64,000 bases of DNA from RPQJ01 sp963700045 (GCA_963700045.1 CAVOWK010000006.1:1-64000), one strand, 5' to 3'. Positions 32,514 to 42,892 are shown, numbered from the stretch's first letter. Program-made: numbers and translations. Notes: a model not told the origin generated them from the sequence alone.

Positions 32514-33557
32514 ATGAGATGGAACGGTCCAGCGGCGATGACGGTGGTGCTGCTCCTCGCCCTTCCCGGCGCGGAGGTCGTCGCTGCGGCGGAACTCGCG
32601 ACGGTCAAGGTCGGCGAGGAGCCCAGCATGATGGAGCGGATGCTCGACGGGACGGTCGAGGCGGTCCATCAAGCAACCATTTCTGCGCAGACCGCAGGCC
32701 GGGTCACCGAAATCAAGGTGGACGTGAACGACTACGTGCCAGCAGGCACCATCGTGATGCGACTGCGCAGCACCGAGCAGGTCGCGGGGCTCAGCCAGGC
32801 GCAGGCGGCGCTCAAGGAGGCCACTGCGCGCGAGAGCGAAGCGCAGACTCGCTATGACCGGATCCGCGACATGTACTCGCGCCAGGTCGTCGCCAAGGCG
32901 ACACTCGACGAGGCGACGGCTGCACGGGACGCCGCTGCGGCCCGGCTGGTGGCGGCGCGAGCCGGACTCGATGCGGCACGGGAAGGTGTGTCCTACACCG
33001 AGATCCGGGCACCCTACGCGGGAGTCGTGACCCAGAAGTTCGTGCAGGTCGGTGAGACCGTCGCGCCCGGCATGCCGCTGCTCGCCGGGGCGTCACTCGA
33101 TGCGCTGCGGGTGATCGTCGAGATACCGCAGAGCATCCTCGAGCAGGTGCGGGCGCAGAACAAGGCTGCCGTCTACATCGACGGCCGGCGGATCGAATCC
33201 ACCGCCATCACGTTCTACCCGTCCGCCGCGCTCCAGACCAATACCTTCCGCGCCCGGATCGAGTTGCCGAAAGACCTGCAAGGTCTCGCGCCCGGCATGT
33301 TCGTCAAGGTCGGGTTCGTCACCGGCGAGTCACAGCGGTTGCTGGTGCCACGTTCCGCCATCGTCGAACGCAGCGAGATGCGTGCGGTCTATGTCGTCGC
33401 TGCAGACGGCCGGGTATCGCTGCGGCAAGTCAGGCTCGGCCATGCGCGGGGTGACCGGGTCGAGATCCTCGCCGGGCTCGCCGCAGGTGATCTCGTCGCG
33501 CTCGACCCTGCGGCCGCGGGTGTACAGGCGCGACAACCGGCGTCGAAGCATGACTGA
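32514..33557 (+). CDS. RND efflux membrane-fusion (periplasmic adaptor) protein
   Basis: A 347-residue adaptor with a signal peptide (residues 1-26), split lipoyl domains (QTAGRVTEIKVDVNDYVPAG and IRAPYAGVVTQKFVQVGETV), a short coiled-coil hairpin between them, and beta-barrel/membrane-proximal domains. It joins the RND pump encoded downstream to an outer-membrane channel. The gene overlaps the pump gene by eight bases. RND systems of this sort recur in sulfide-oxidation operons; their cargo is not known. Confidence 0.88.
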   Translation: MRWNGPAAMTVVLLLALPGAEVVAAAELATVKVGEEPSMMERMLDGTVEAVHQATISAQTAGRVTEIKVDVNDYVPAGTIVMRLRSTEQVAGLSQAQAALKEATARESEAQTRYDRIRDMYSRQVVAKATLDEATAARDAAAARLVAARAGLDAAREGVSYTEIRAPYAGVVTQKFVQVGETVAPGMPLLAGASLDALRVIVEIPQSILEQVRAQNKAAVYIDGRRIESTAITFYPSAALQTNTFRARIELPKDLQGLAPGMFVKVGFVTGESQRLLVPRSAIVERSEMRAVYVVAADGRVSLRQVRLGHARGDRVEILAGLAAGDLVALDPAAAGVQARQPASKHD

Positions 33558-36500
33558 GAAGCTCGGCATCAGCGGCCGGCTCGCCGCGTTCTTCCTCGAC
33601 AACCAGCTGACGCCACTGCTCGGGCTTTCTGCGCTATTGCTTGGCGTTTTCGCCGTGATGGTGACGCCCCGCGAGGAAGAGCCGCAGATCAACGTCACGA
33701 TGGCGAACGTCATCGTGCCCGCGCCTGGGGCAAGCGCCAACCAGGTCGAGACGCTGGTGGCCACGCCGATGGAGAAGGTCCTCGCCGAGATCTCCGGCGT
33801 GAAGCACATCTATTCCGTCTCGCGTCCCGGTGCCGCGGTGTTGACCGTGCAGTTCGAAGTCGGCGAGGACCGCACCAGCGCCATCGTGCGCCTCTACAAC
33901 GCAATCTATTCCAACCAGGACTGGCGCCCGGCGGACGTCGGCATCCTCCAGCCACTGGTCAAACCGAAGGGCATCGACGACGTGCCGATCCTGAGCGTAA
34001 CGCTCTGGACCCGGGATCCGCAGCGCGGCGCCTACGAGCTGAGGCAGGTCGCCCACGCCATCGAGGCCGAGATCAAGCGTGTTCCGGGCACGCGCAACGT
34101 CTACACCATCGGCGGTCCCGACGAGACGGTGCACGTCAGCCTCGATCCGCAGCGTCTCGCGGGCTACGGTCTCACCGTGAGTGAACTCGCCGCCGCGCTC
34201 CAGGCGGCCAATGTCGTGCAGCATGCGGGCACGCTGGTCGCGAACGGCGGCAACGTGCCGGTGCAGGCGGGCGAATTTCTTGCCGACCGTGACGAGGTCG
34301 CGCAGCTGGTGGTCTCTGTACGCGAGGGCAGGCCGGTCTACCTGCAGGACGTCGCGACCATCACCGCCGGCCCCGACCAGCCCGAGCAATACGTGACGTT
34401 CGGCGCCGGCCTGGCGGGAGCGCAGAAGGGCATCGACCTGGCCGGGACCGCGCCGGCCGTCACGCTCGCGATATCGAAGAAGCCCGGCGAGAACGCCATC
34501 GACGTCACCAATGCGGTGCTGCAGAGGATCGAACAGCTGCGCGGCTCCCACATCCCCGAGGGAGTGGAGGCGACGGTCACGCGCAACTACGGCGAGACCG
34601 CGAACGACAAGGCGCTGAAGCTCATCCAGAAGCTGATGTTCGCGACGGCCTCCGTCGTACTCCTCGTGTGGCTCACGGTCGGCTGGCGCGAGGCGATCGT
34701 CGTCGGCGCCGCCGTCGTGATCACGCTGGCAGCGACGCTGTTTGCTTCCTGGGCCTACGGCTTCACCATCAATCGTGTGTCGCTGTTCGCGCTCATTTTT
34801 TCGATCGGCATCCTGGTGGACGACGCGATCGTGGTGGTGGAAAACATCCATCGCCACATGGGATTCGGCAGCGGTCCATTGGAACAGATCATTCCACGCG
34901 CAGTGGACGAGGTGGGCGGCCCGACGATCCTGGCGACTTTCACGGTGATCGCAGCCCTGCTGCCGATGGCGTTCGTCAGCGGCCTGATGGGTCCGTACAT
35001 GAGTCCGATCCCGATCAACGCCAGCATGGGCATGCTGATATCGCTGGCCATCGCGCTGGTGTTCACGCCCTGGCTGTCGAAGCGGATGCTTGCGCACGCG
35101 GACGTGCATCCCGCCGGGCATGGCGACGATACGCGCCTGCAGCGCTTCTTCGAGCGGATCATCGCGCCATTCCTGCGCGGCGATGACGCGCGCCGCCGCC
35201 GGCACCGGCTCTACCTCGGCACGCTGGCCGCGATCCTGGTCGCCATCTCCCTGGTCGCTCTGGAATGGGTCGTCATGAAGATGCTGCCCTTCGACAACAA
35301 GTCGGAGTTCCAGGTGGTCGTCGACATGCCCGAGGGCACCGCGCTCGAGGAGACGGGCCGCATGCTGGACGAACTCGCGGCCGAGATCGTCAAGCTGCCG
35401 GAAGTCACGGACTACCAGGTTTACGCCGGCACCTCGGCGCCGATCAATTTCAATGGCCTGGTCCGGCAGTACTACCTGCGCTCCGGTCACGAGCTCGGCG
35501 ACATCCAGGTCAACCTGGTGGACAAGCACCACCGCGACAGGAAGAGCCACGAGATCGCGCTCGCGGTGCGCCCGGCGCTGGCCGAGATCGGCCGCAAGTA
35601 CGGCGCGGCGGTGAAGATCGTCGAAGTGCCGCCCGGCCCGCCGGTGCAGGCGCCGCTCGTGGCCGAGATCTACGGTCCCTTCTACGGCGAGCAGCAGCAG
35701 CTGACGCGCGAAGTTCGCAAGGTGTTCGACTCCAAACCGCAGATCGTGGACGTGGACGACAGCCTCGAGGCGCAGAACCCGCGCCTGGTCGTGCGCATCG
35801 ACCGGCAGAAGGCCGCATTGCTGGGTGTGAGCCAGGCCGAAGCGGTGCAGGTGCTGGCGGCAGGGCTCGGCGGTCTCGATGCCACGTACGTGCAGATCGG
35901 CCGTGAAAACTATCCGATTCCGGTGCGGCTGGAACTCGACGTGCCGGACAAGGCCGACCTGTCCGGTGTTCTCGCGCTGCAGGTCCGCACACGGGGCGGC
36001 GCGAGCGTCGCGCTTTCGGAGGTCGCAATCGTCGAACGCAAGCCCTGGGACAGTGCGATCTATCACAAGGACCTGTTGCCGCTGACATTCGTCACCGCGG
36101 ACGCCGTCGGTGAGACCGACAGCCCGCTGTACGGCATGTTCGACCTGGTCGGGGCGCTCAAGCGCCAACTGCCCCCGGGCGTGGAACTCGAGCAGCGCTT
36201 CTTCAGCCAGCCGGCCGACCCCTATCGGCCGAGCCTGAAGTGGGATGGCGAGTGGCAGATCACGTTCGAGACGTTCCGTGACATGGGACTCGCGTACTCG
36301 GTGGGCCTGATCCTGATCTACCTGCTGGTCGTCGCGCAGTTCGGTTCCTATGCCGTGCCGCTGGTGATCATGGCGCCGATACCGCTCACGATCATCGGCG
36401 TGCTGCCGGGACATGCGCTGCTCGGAGCGCAGTTCACCGCGACCTCGATGATCGGCATGATCGCGCTCGCCGGCATCATCGTCCGCAACTCCATCCTGCT

Positions 36501-36762
36501 CGTGGACTTCATCAACGTCGAGCTGGCGCAGGGGCGGGACCTGGCCGATGCGGTCATCCGCTCGGCGGCCGTGCGTGCGCGGCCCATCGCGCTCACCGCG
36601 GTGGCCGCCATGACCGGCGCGTTCTTCATCCTCGACGATCCCATCTTCAACGGGCTCGCCGTGTCGCTGATCTTCGGCATCCTCGTCTCGACGGTGCTGA
36701 CGCTGGTGCTGATCCCGATCCTCTACTTCAGTTATCGCAACCGCACGATCAAGGCCGCGTAA
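33550..36762 (+). CDS. RND-family inner-membrane efflux pump
   Basis: A 1070-residue AcrB-like protein with the usual twelve membrane helices and two large periplasmic loops. TM4 carries the proton-relay aspartate pair (GILVDDAIVVVENIH). It lies between its adaptor and, further down, its TolC-type channel, with sqr between. The sequence resembles the short RND group found with rhodaneses rather than multidrug AcrB. A sulfur-related cargo is inferred only from neighbours and from the operator at the head of the operon. Confidence 0.88.
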   Translation: MTEKLGISGRLAAFFLDNQLTPLLGLSALLLGVFAVMVTPREEEPQINVTMANVIVPAPGASANQVETLVATPMEKVLAEISGVKHIYSVSRPGAAVLTVQFEVGEDRTSAIVRLYNAIYSNQDWRPADVGILQPLVKPKGIDDVPILSVTLWTRDPQRGAYELRQVAHAIEAEIKRVPGTRNVYTIGGPDETVHVSLDPQRLAGYGLTVSELAAALQAANVVQHAGTLVANGGNVPVQAGEFLADRDEVAQLVVSVREGRPVYLQDVATITAGPDQPEQYVTFGAGLAGAQKGIDLAGTAPAVTLAISKKPGENAIDVTNAVLQRIEQLRGSHIPEGVEATVTRNYGETANDKALKLIQKLMFATASVVLLVWLTVGWREAIVVGAAVVITLAATLFASWAYGFTINRVSLFALIFSIGILVDDAIVVVENIHRHMGFGSGPLEQIIPRAVDEVGGPTILATFTVIAALLPMAFVSGLMGPYMSPIPINASMGMLISLAIALVFTPWLSKRMLAHADVHPAGHGDDTRLQRFFERIIAPFLRGDDARRRRHRLYLGTLAAILVAISLVALEWVVMKMLPFDNKSEFQVVVDMPEGTALEETGRMLDELAAEIVKLPEVTDYQVYAGTSAPINFNGLVRQYYLRSGHELGDIQVNLVDKHHRDRKSHEIALAVRPALAEIGRKYGAAVKIVEVPPGPPVQAPLVAEIYGPFYGEQQQLTREVRKVFDSKPQIVDVDDSLEAQNPRLVVRIDRQKAALLGVSQAEAVQVLAAGLGGLDATYVQIGRENYPIPVRLELDVPDKADLSGVLALQVRTRGGASVALSEVAIVERKPWDSAIYHKDLLPLTFVTADAVGETDSPLYGMFDLVGALKRQLPPGVELEQRFFSQPADPYRPSLKWDGEWQITFETFRDMGLAYSVGLILIYLLVVAQFGSYAVPLVIMAPIPLTIIGVLPGHALLGAQFTATSMIGMIALAGIIVRNSILLVDFINVELAQGRDLADAVIRSAAVRARPIALTAVAAMTGAFFILDDPIFNGLAVSLIFGILVSTVLTLVLIPILYFSYRNRTIKAA

Positions 36763-36782
36763 CGGCCAGGGGGAATGCAGTC

Positions 36783-38054
36783 ATGGCAAAGGTCGTAATT
36801 CTCGGCGCAGGCCTGGGTGGTGTCGCCTGCGCGTACGAAATGAAGAAGAAACTGGGCGCCGCGCACCAGGTAACGCTGGTGGGCAGCTCGCCGTACTTCG
36901 AGTTCACGCCGTCGAATCCGTGGGTGGCCGTCGGCTGGCGCAAACCCGAGCAGACCCGGGTCGAACTTGCAGGGCCGCTGGCCGCCAAGGACGTGCGCTG
37001 GCTGCCGAAGTTCGTGCAGGCCATCGATGCGGTCAATTCGAAGCTGCTGCTGCAGGACGGCACCGAAGAGCCGTACGACTACCTCGCCATCACGACCGGT
37101 CCAAAGCTCGCCTTCGACGAAGTGCCGGGCCTCGGTCCGAACGGGCACACCGTCTCGATCTGCACGCAGGCGCATGCGCTCGCTGCCTGGGAGCAGTACC
37201 AGGAGTTCGTGAAGAATCCCGGCCCGATCGTGGTGGGCGCCGCAGGCAGCGCCAGCTGCTTCGGTCCCGCGTACGAGATGGCGATGATCCTCGACACCGA
37301 CCTGCGCCGGCGCAAGATCCGCGACAAGGTGCCGATGACCTACGTGTCGTCGGAACCCTACATCGGCCACATGGGGCTCGGCGGCGTGGGTGACAGCAAG
37401 GGGCTGATGGAGTCGACGCTGCGCCAGCGGCACATCCAGTGGGTCACGAACTCGAAGGTGACATCGGTCGAGCCCGGCACGGTCAACGCCACCGAGTTCA
37501 ACGACGACGGCACGGTGCGCAAGGAGCACAAGCTGCCGTTCAAGTTCGCGATGATCCTGCCGGCGTTCAAGGGCGTCGATGCCGTCGCTGCGGTGCCGGA
37601 ACTCTGCAACCCACGCGGCTTCGTCCTGATCGACGAGCACCAGCGCTCGAAGAAGTACCGCAACATCTTCTCGGCCGGCGTCTGCGTCGCGATCCCACCC
37701 GTCGAGGTGACGCCGGTGCCCACCGGTGCGCCGAAGACCGGCTACATGATCGAGTCGATGGTGAGCGCGATCTGCGAGAACATCGCCGCGGAACTGAACG
37801 GCCAGCCGACGGTCGCGCGCGGCACGTGGAATGCGATCTGCCTGGCGGACTTCGGCGACACCGGCGCCGCGTTCGTCGCGCTGCCGCAGATTCCGCCGCG
37901 CAACGTCACGTGGGCGAGGGAAGGAAAATGGGTGCACCTGGCAAAGGTGGCTTTCGAGAAGTATTTCCTGCGCAAGGTGAAGACGGGCTCGGTCGCGCCG
38001 CTCTACGAGAAATACGTGCTGAGTACGCTGGGCATCGAGGCCCTCAAGAAATGA
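36783..38054 (+). CDS. sqr: Sulfide:quinone oxidoreductase
   Basis: A 423-residue FAD protein with the dinucleotide motif GAGLGGVACAYEM. Cys127, Cys159 (AGSASCFGP) and Cys353 (AICLADFGDTG) fall at the three positions of the redox cysteines of Acidithiobacillus SQR, including its CLADFGD motif. A C-terminal amphipathic region (KVAFEKYFLRKVKTG) would dock on the membrane. It oxidises sulfide to polysulfide or persulfide and reduces quinone, feeding the persulfide dioxygenase and rhodanese of the operon. It overlaps the tolC-like gene at the stop codon. Confidence 0.93.
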   Translation: MAKVVILGAGLGGVACAYEMKKKLGAAHQVTLVGSSPYFEFTPSNPWVAVGWRKPEQTRVELAGPLAAKDVRWLPKFVQAIDAVNSKLLLQDGTEEPYDYLAITTGPKLAFDEVPGLGPNGHTVSICTQAHALAAWEQYQEFVKNPGPIVVGAAGSASCFGPAYEMAMILDTDLRRRKIRDKVPMTYVSSEPYIGHMGLGGVGDSKGLMESTLRQRHIQWVTNSKVTSVEPGTVNATEFNDDGTVRKEHKLPFKFAMILPAFKGVDAVAAVPELCNPRGFVLIDEHQRSKKYRNIFSAGVCVAIPPVEVTPVPTGAPKTGYMIESMVSAICENIAAELNGQPTVARGTWNAICLADFGDTGAAFVALPQIPPRNVTWAREGKWVHLAKVAFEKYFLRKVKTGSVAPLYEKYVLSTLGIEALKK

Positions 38055-39350
38055 TGCAAGCTCGCGGTGCAGCCATCGCCGCCGCTTTGGCGGCGATGCT
38101 CACGTGCCACGTCGGCCATGGCGAGACACTGGATGACGCGTGGGCGCTGGCCCTGCAGCCAGGATCATTCGCTCGCGGCGGCGCGCAACCAGGCCGAGGC
38201 CGCGGGCTTCGAGGCGCAGGCGGCGCGCGCCCAGCGCTGGCCGACGATCGCAGTGGGTGGCTCCTACACGCAGCTCGACGATTCGCCCGCGTTCGATTTC
38301 TCGTTCACCGGGCTGCCGCTCACGCCACCCGAGCTGTTCGAGGACGACAGCTTCTTGATGGGTTCGGCGAGCATCACCGTGCCGCTGTTCACCAGTGGGC
38401 GCATCTCGTCGAGCATAGCCGCTGCCGAGGCGCGCGAGCGCGGCGTCGGCGCCCAGGTCACGGCTGCGACGGCGGACGTCAAGCTGGCCGTCGCCGACTC
38501 GTACGTCGAAGTGCTGCGGGCCCGCAAGGCGCACGGAGTCGCGAGCAGCAACGTGCAGACGCTCGAGGCGCTGACCCGCGATACCACCAGCATGTTCGAG
38601 CGCGAGCTGGTGCCGAAGAACGAATTGCTGGCTGTACAGGTGGCGCTGGCCGACGCGCGTCAGAACGAGCTGCGCGCGGCGAACGCGGCGGAAGTGGCCG
38701 CCGCCGCATACAACCGCCGCCTTGGCGCACCGCTGGACCGGCCGGTGGAGTTGAGCGAGACGCTCGCCGTGCCTGTGGAGCTTGCGCAGGACCTGCCGGC
38801 GCTGGTGGAGCAGGCGAAGTCGCGGCGCGCTGAACTCGACGCGTTCGACGCGCAGGCTGAAGCCTACGGCCAGCTTGCGCGCACCGAGCGCTCGCGCGTA
38901 CTGCCGCAGATTGCCTTGAGCGGTGGCTACCAGTACCTGGAGAACCAGTTCCTCGATGACGAGACCGTCGGCATGGCAGGAATCGGCGTGCAGTGGGCGA
39001 TGTTCGACGGCGGCCAGTCGCGCAAGCGGGCGGCGGCGCTCGATCGTAACCGTCGCGCGACGGAGCAGCAGCGCGCTGAAGCATCCAGCCAGATCGAGTT
39101 GCAGGTGCGTCAGGCCTACCTCGGCATCCAGGAATCGCGCCAGCGGGTAGCAGTGACGGCGCAGGCGGCGGAGCAGGCGGACGAGAACCTGCGCATCGCC
39201 CGCGAACGCTACACGGCGGGCCTGGGCACGCAGACTCAGCTGCTCCAGGCGGAGACGCTGCGGGTGCAGGCGCTCAGGAACCGGGACGACGCCACGCTGG
39301 ATGCCGGACTCGCGCAGCTGCGGCTCGCTCGCGCCGTCGGGGCGCTCTGA
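38054..39350 (+). CDS. TolC-family outer-membrane efflux protein (frameshifted at about 38160)
   Basis: The signal peptide (IAAALAAMLTCHVGHG) and first helix (ETLDDAWALALQ) are in one frame, and the rest of a TolC/OEP protein (HSLAAARNQAEAAGF to the C-terminus) in the next. One extra C at 38159-38160 accounts for this; corrected, the protein has about 431 residues with two repeated coiled-coil halves. The start may be either of two tandem ATGs at 38051 and 38054. It would complete the RND pump as the outer-membrane channel. Confidence 0.85.
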
Positions 39351-39376
39351 AGCAACGAGTCAGCGAAGAACGGATA

Positions 39377-39615
39377 GGGCAGGGATCGGCGGGCCGGGTC
39401 GTCCTGGCCGCCCCAAGGTCGAACGCGCAACGCTCGAGCGCAGGAGCGAGGCGGAACTGAGCGATGCACGGCGGTTCTGCGCTGGAACGGGAGCGAGGCG
39501 ATCGGTGTCGAGCGAGGAGCGCCGTGCATCGCGCAGTGCCCCTCGCTCCTGCGACTCGAGCGAAGGCGTGAGACCATGGGGCGGCCAGGACGACCCGGCC
39601 CGCCGATCCCTGCCC
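39377..39615. repeat. 239-nt palindrome at the boundary of the sulfur island
   Basis: Arms 39377-39415 and 39577-39615 are perfect 39-nt inverted copies. Imperfect pairing continues inward (39416-39473 with 39520-39576; for example GCGATGCACGGCG pairs with its complement), leaving a loop of about 46 nt. It fills nearly the whole gap between convergent tolC and the amidohydrolase gene. No open frame or T tract is present. It could be a fold-back mobile element or a very long hairpin acting as terminator or mRNA end protector. Confidence 0.85.
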
Positions 39616-39639
39616 GAAACGCTCCGGCGGATCGTCCTC

Positions 39640-41469
39640 TCAGCCCGCCCGCAGCGCGCGACCGAGCCGCTTGCTGCCGAGCGCCGGCATGAATCCGACA
39701 CCGTCCCAGACCTGCTCGCCGGCAATGAACACCGCGGTGACGACGCCGTCGGAACGGTTGACCAGCTGCTCGTGCTCGAAGATGTCGCGATAAACCATGC
39801 GCCGGTTTGCGTCAGTGTCGTACGTCCGCAGTGCATCCGGGTCGATCAACACCACGTCCGCCTGTGCGCCGACATCGAGCCGCCCCGCGTCCACGCCGAA
39901 GAACTCCGCGGGTTCGCGCGTCAGCCGGCGGGCGGCCTTCGCGACCATCTCCAGCGACTCGCGTGCCGCAACCTGCAGCGTGAGCAGGTTGCCGTCGAAG
40001 AACGCCAGGTTGATCAGGTGCGCGCCGCTGTCGTTGAACCCCGGCAGCAGGTGCTTGTGGAACAGCAGGTCGCGCAGGATTTCCGGACGGTCGTTGGCGA
40101 TGATGAACCACCAGCGCAGGTCACGGTCGTAGCGGCGGAACAAGTGCAGCAGGAATTCGCCGTCCCTGCGCATCGGCCTCGGGAACGAGTCGAACGCGTC
40201 GGACTCCGTGGTACTGCGCGCTGCGGAGCGATCCCCCGCCTGGAACTGCAGCAGGCGTCGATGCACCGCGCCGAACGTCTCGCCGCACCATTCCGGCACC
40301 GGCACGCGCTCGATGTGGAGCGCATCAAGATCACGATTGAACGTCGAGACCGCGCCCGAGTCGTGCCATTCGCGCACGAACAGCGCGCCGAAGTCCGCCG
40401 CGTCCATTTCGCGCTGCCGACCCGCCGCGTCTTCTATCTCCAGCGACATCAGCCGCCGCGACGACTCGAACTCCTCGAAGATCGGGCAGATCGCGCCTTC
40501 CGCGAACATGCGGAACGGCGTGCCGAGTACCTGGAAGTGGAACCTGCCGTTCACGAGCCTGGAATTCAGCAGGTTCGCTATGATCGGAAACAGCTTGTAC
40601 GTGTTGCGCTCGTGCGTGAGATCGACGGCCGTGAGCGCACTGGTCTTGAGCGGCTTGCCGAACAGGCGGCCACTGGTCAGGAAGAAGCGCAGGAACGTCT
40701 TCGCGCGGTGCGCAGCGTCCGGCGTGCACTGCCAGACGCGATCGTGGCTGCGCACGACGTCGAGCAATTCCTTCAACTCTGACCACGACGCGTGCTGCGC
40801 CGGAATGCGCTCGCTCTTGTGCGGGTCGTTGGCGAGGTAATGGAACGGGATCGAGTCCGTCGACAGGCCCGCGTAACCCTGCAACATCGCTTCCCCGAGC
40901 AGGGTGCGCATGCGCCCGCGTTCGGTTGCAGTGGGTTCACGCGTAACGGCGGCGTCCGTGCTGCCCATGGCTTCGATCCGCAGCATCGAATGCGGCAGCA
41001 ACGGCACGACGTTCGGGCCGAGTGGCAACTGGTCGAGGTGTGAAAAATACTCACCTGTCGTGTGCCAGTCGATGCGGTCCACGACCTTGCGCAGCACGGG
41101 CTTCGGCATGTTCTCGACGCGCGTGAAGCAGTCCAGGATCGGATCGTCACTGTTGCGACGCTGAGCGCCGAACGCGGTGCCAAGACTGCAGTTGCCGACG
41201 ACGACCGTCGTCGTGCCGTGTCGAACCGATTCCGGCAGGCCGGGTGCGAGTTCGACCTCGAGGTCGAGGTGCGTGTGGATGTCGAGCAGTCCCGGCAGCA
41301 GCCAACGCCCGGTGGCGTCGACAACCTGCTCGGCGCGGTCGAGCGCCAGGCCAGGGCCGCGAGCTGCGATCTTGCCGCCCGCGATTGCAATGTCCTCTAC
41401 GGCAGATGGGCCGCCCGTGCCATCGAACACGCGCGCGCCGCGAATCAGGATCTGCCAATCCGGGTGCAT
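39640..41469 (-). CDS. N-acyl-D-amino-acid deacylase-like amidohydrolase
   Basis: A 609-residue amidohydrolase of the D-aminoacylase group, with the metal motif LLDIHTHLDLEVE, GTTTVVVGNCSLG (whose cysteine is a typical metal ligand in this family) and the C-terminal ADVVLIDPDAL region that closes the small beta-sandwich. It would cleave N-acyl or cyclic amide substrates in the cytoplasm. No signal peptide is seen. It is last of four minus-strand genes that may form one catabolic unit. Confidence 0.85.
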   Translation of the reverse strand: MHPDWQILIRGARVFDGTGGPSAVEDIAIAGGKIAARGPGLALDRAEQVVDATGRWLLPGLLDIHTHLDLEVELAPGLPESVRHGTTTVVVGNCSLGTAFGAQRRNSDDPILDCFTRVENMPKPVLRKVVDRIDWHTTGEYFSHLDQLPLGPNVVPLLPHSMLRIEAMGSTDAAVTREPTATERGRMRTLLGEAMLQGYAGLSTDSIPFHYLANDPHKSERIPAQHASWSELKELLDVVRSHDRVWQCTPDAAHRAKTFLRFFLTSGRLFGKPLKTSALTAVDLTHERNTYKLFPIIANLLNSRLVNGRFHFQVLGTPFRMFAEGAICPIFEEFESSRRLMSLEIEDAAGRQREMDAADFGALFVREWHDSGAVSTFNRDLDALHIERVPVPEWCGETFGAVHRRLLQFQAGDRSAARSTTESDAFDSFPRPMRRDGEFLLHLFRRYDRDLRWWFIIANDRPEILRDLLFHKHLLPGFNDSGAHLINLAFFDGNLLTLQVAARESLEMVAKAARRLTREPAEFFGVDAGRLDVGAQADVVLIDPDALRTYDTDANRRMVYRDIFEHEQLVNRSDGVVTAVFIAGEQVWDGVGFMPALGSKRLGRALRAG

Positions 41470-41518
41470 GAGGTGACTGCCTGCCTAGGTCGTCGGTGGG
41501 TCGGGGGTTGGCTGCGGC

Positions 41519-42892
41519 TCAGCCGGGCAGCACACGCCCCGGATTCAGGATGCCTTGCGGGTCGAGCGCCTGCTTCAGTTTCTGCATCAATGCAATCTCG
41601 GCTGGACTGCGGCACAGGCTGAGCCATGGCTGCTTTTCGCGACCGATGCCATGTTCAGCTGAGACGGAACCACCCCGCGATGCCAGCGGCTCGTAGACGC
41701 AGCACTCGATGCCGTGGCGCGCCTCGGCGCTGGGCGGTCCCGCTGCGATGATGTGCAGGTTGCCGTCGCCCAGGTGACCGAACACGAACCGGCTGTAGGC
41801 TGGCCACTCGCGCTCGAGACGCCCCACGACTTCGGTAACGTATCCTTCCATCTCCGCGAGCGGCAGGCTGACGTCGAACGCAACCGGCATGCCGAGCCGG
41901 AAAATCGCTTCGACGTCGTCGCGCAACGCCCACAACGCATCGCGCTGGGCCTCGGACGCACACACCACGGCATCGACCACCAGTCCCGCCTCGATCGCGG
42001 CCGCAATCGCTTCCTCGAACTGCGCCTGGTCCCGCGTCGGGTCGCCACCTGCGCTTTCGACCAGCACGTAGTAGTCGTGCGTCTGCGGCAATGGCGGGGT
42101 TCCCTTCGACGGCGGTGTCGTCACCAACCGGTAGAACTCGTTCCACATCAGCTCGAATGCCGACAGCGAGCCGCCGAGCGCGCCGTCGATGTGCTTCAGG
42201 AAGCGGGTCACGTCGGCGAACGACGGGCATGCCACCAACGCCGACTGCGTGCTGCGCGGACTTTCGCGCAGGCGCAGGACCAGCCGCGTGATGACGCCCA
42301 GCGTCCCCTCGGTGCCGATGAACAGCTGCTTCACGTCGTAGGCCGCGTTGTTCTTGATCATGCGGTTCATCGCAGGAATCACCGTGCCGTCGGCGAGCAC
42401 GGCTTCGAGTCCCAGCACCGAGTCGCGCGTCATGCCGTACCGGATCACGCCATTGCCGCCCGCATTGGTGGCGGCGCTGCCACCGATGTGTGCCGAGCCG
42501 CGCGCGCCGAAGTCCACCGGATACAGCAGCCCGTGTTTCTCCGCTTCTTCCTGGATGCGCTGGACGGCTACGCCTGCTTCGACCGTCATCGTGCGGCCGA
42601 CCGGATCGATCGATTCGATGCGATGCATGCGCTCGAGCGAAAGCGCGATCTCGTGCTCGCTGGCGACGCTGCCCTGCACCAGGCCGGTGAGGCCGCCGAA
42701 CAGCACGACCGGTTGACCGCTTGCGTGGCACTCGGCCAGCACGCGCGAGACTTCGTCCGTGCTGCCGGGCCGCACGATCGCCCTCGCCTGGCAGGGGCGA
42801 CGATCCGCCCAGCCCACGGCGCGCGAACGAACCTGTTCGCCGGTGAGGACGTTCGCGTCGCCAACGATGGCGGTGAGTTTCTCGAGCAGCAT
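41519..42892 (-). CDS. FAD-linked 2-hydroxyacid oxidase/dehydrogenase (GlcD/DLD family)
   Basis: A 457-residue flavoprotein with an N-terminal FAD-binding-4 domain (PVVLFGGLTGLVQGS, GTEGTLGVITRL) and a C-terminal FAD-oxidase domain (FGHLGDGNLHIIAAG, HGIGREKQPWL). The family oxidises D-lactate, glycolate or D-2-hydroxyglutarate. It is 15 bases downstream of the BASS transporter gene, which might import its substrate. The exact substrate is unknown. Confidence 0.87.
   Translation of the reverse strand: MLLEKLTAIVGDANVLTGEQVRSRAVGWADRRPCQARAIVRPGSTDEVSRVLAECHASGQPVVLFGGLTGLVQGSVASEHEIALSLERMHRIESIDPVGRTMTVEAGVAVQRIQEEAEKHGLLYPVDFGARGSAHIGGSAATNAGGNGVIRYGMTRDSVLGLEAVLADGTVIPAMNRMIKNNAAYDVKQLFIGTEGTLGVITRLVLRLRESPRSTQSALVACPSFADVTRFLKHIDGALGGSLSAFELMWNEFYRLVTTPPSKGTPPLPQTHDYYVLVESAGGDPTRDQAQFEEAIAAAIEAGLVVDAVVCASEAQRDALWALRDDVEAIFRLGMPVAFDVSLPLAEMEGYVTEVVGRLEREWPAYSRFVFGHLGDGNLHIIAAGPPSAEARHGIECCVYEPLASRGGSVSAEHGIGREKQPWLSLCRSPAEIALMQKLKQALDPQGILNPGRVLPG

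Noticed and set aside
33634..36414. Minus-strand open frame of 926 codons
   Set aside because: It is the antisense shadow of the RND pump gene, a common effect of GC-rich codon bias.
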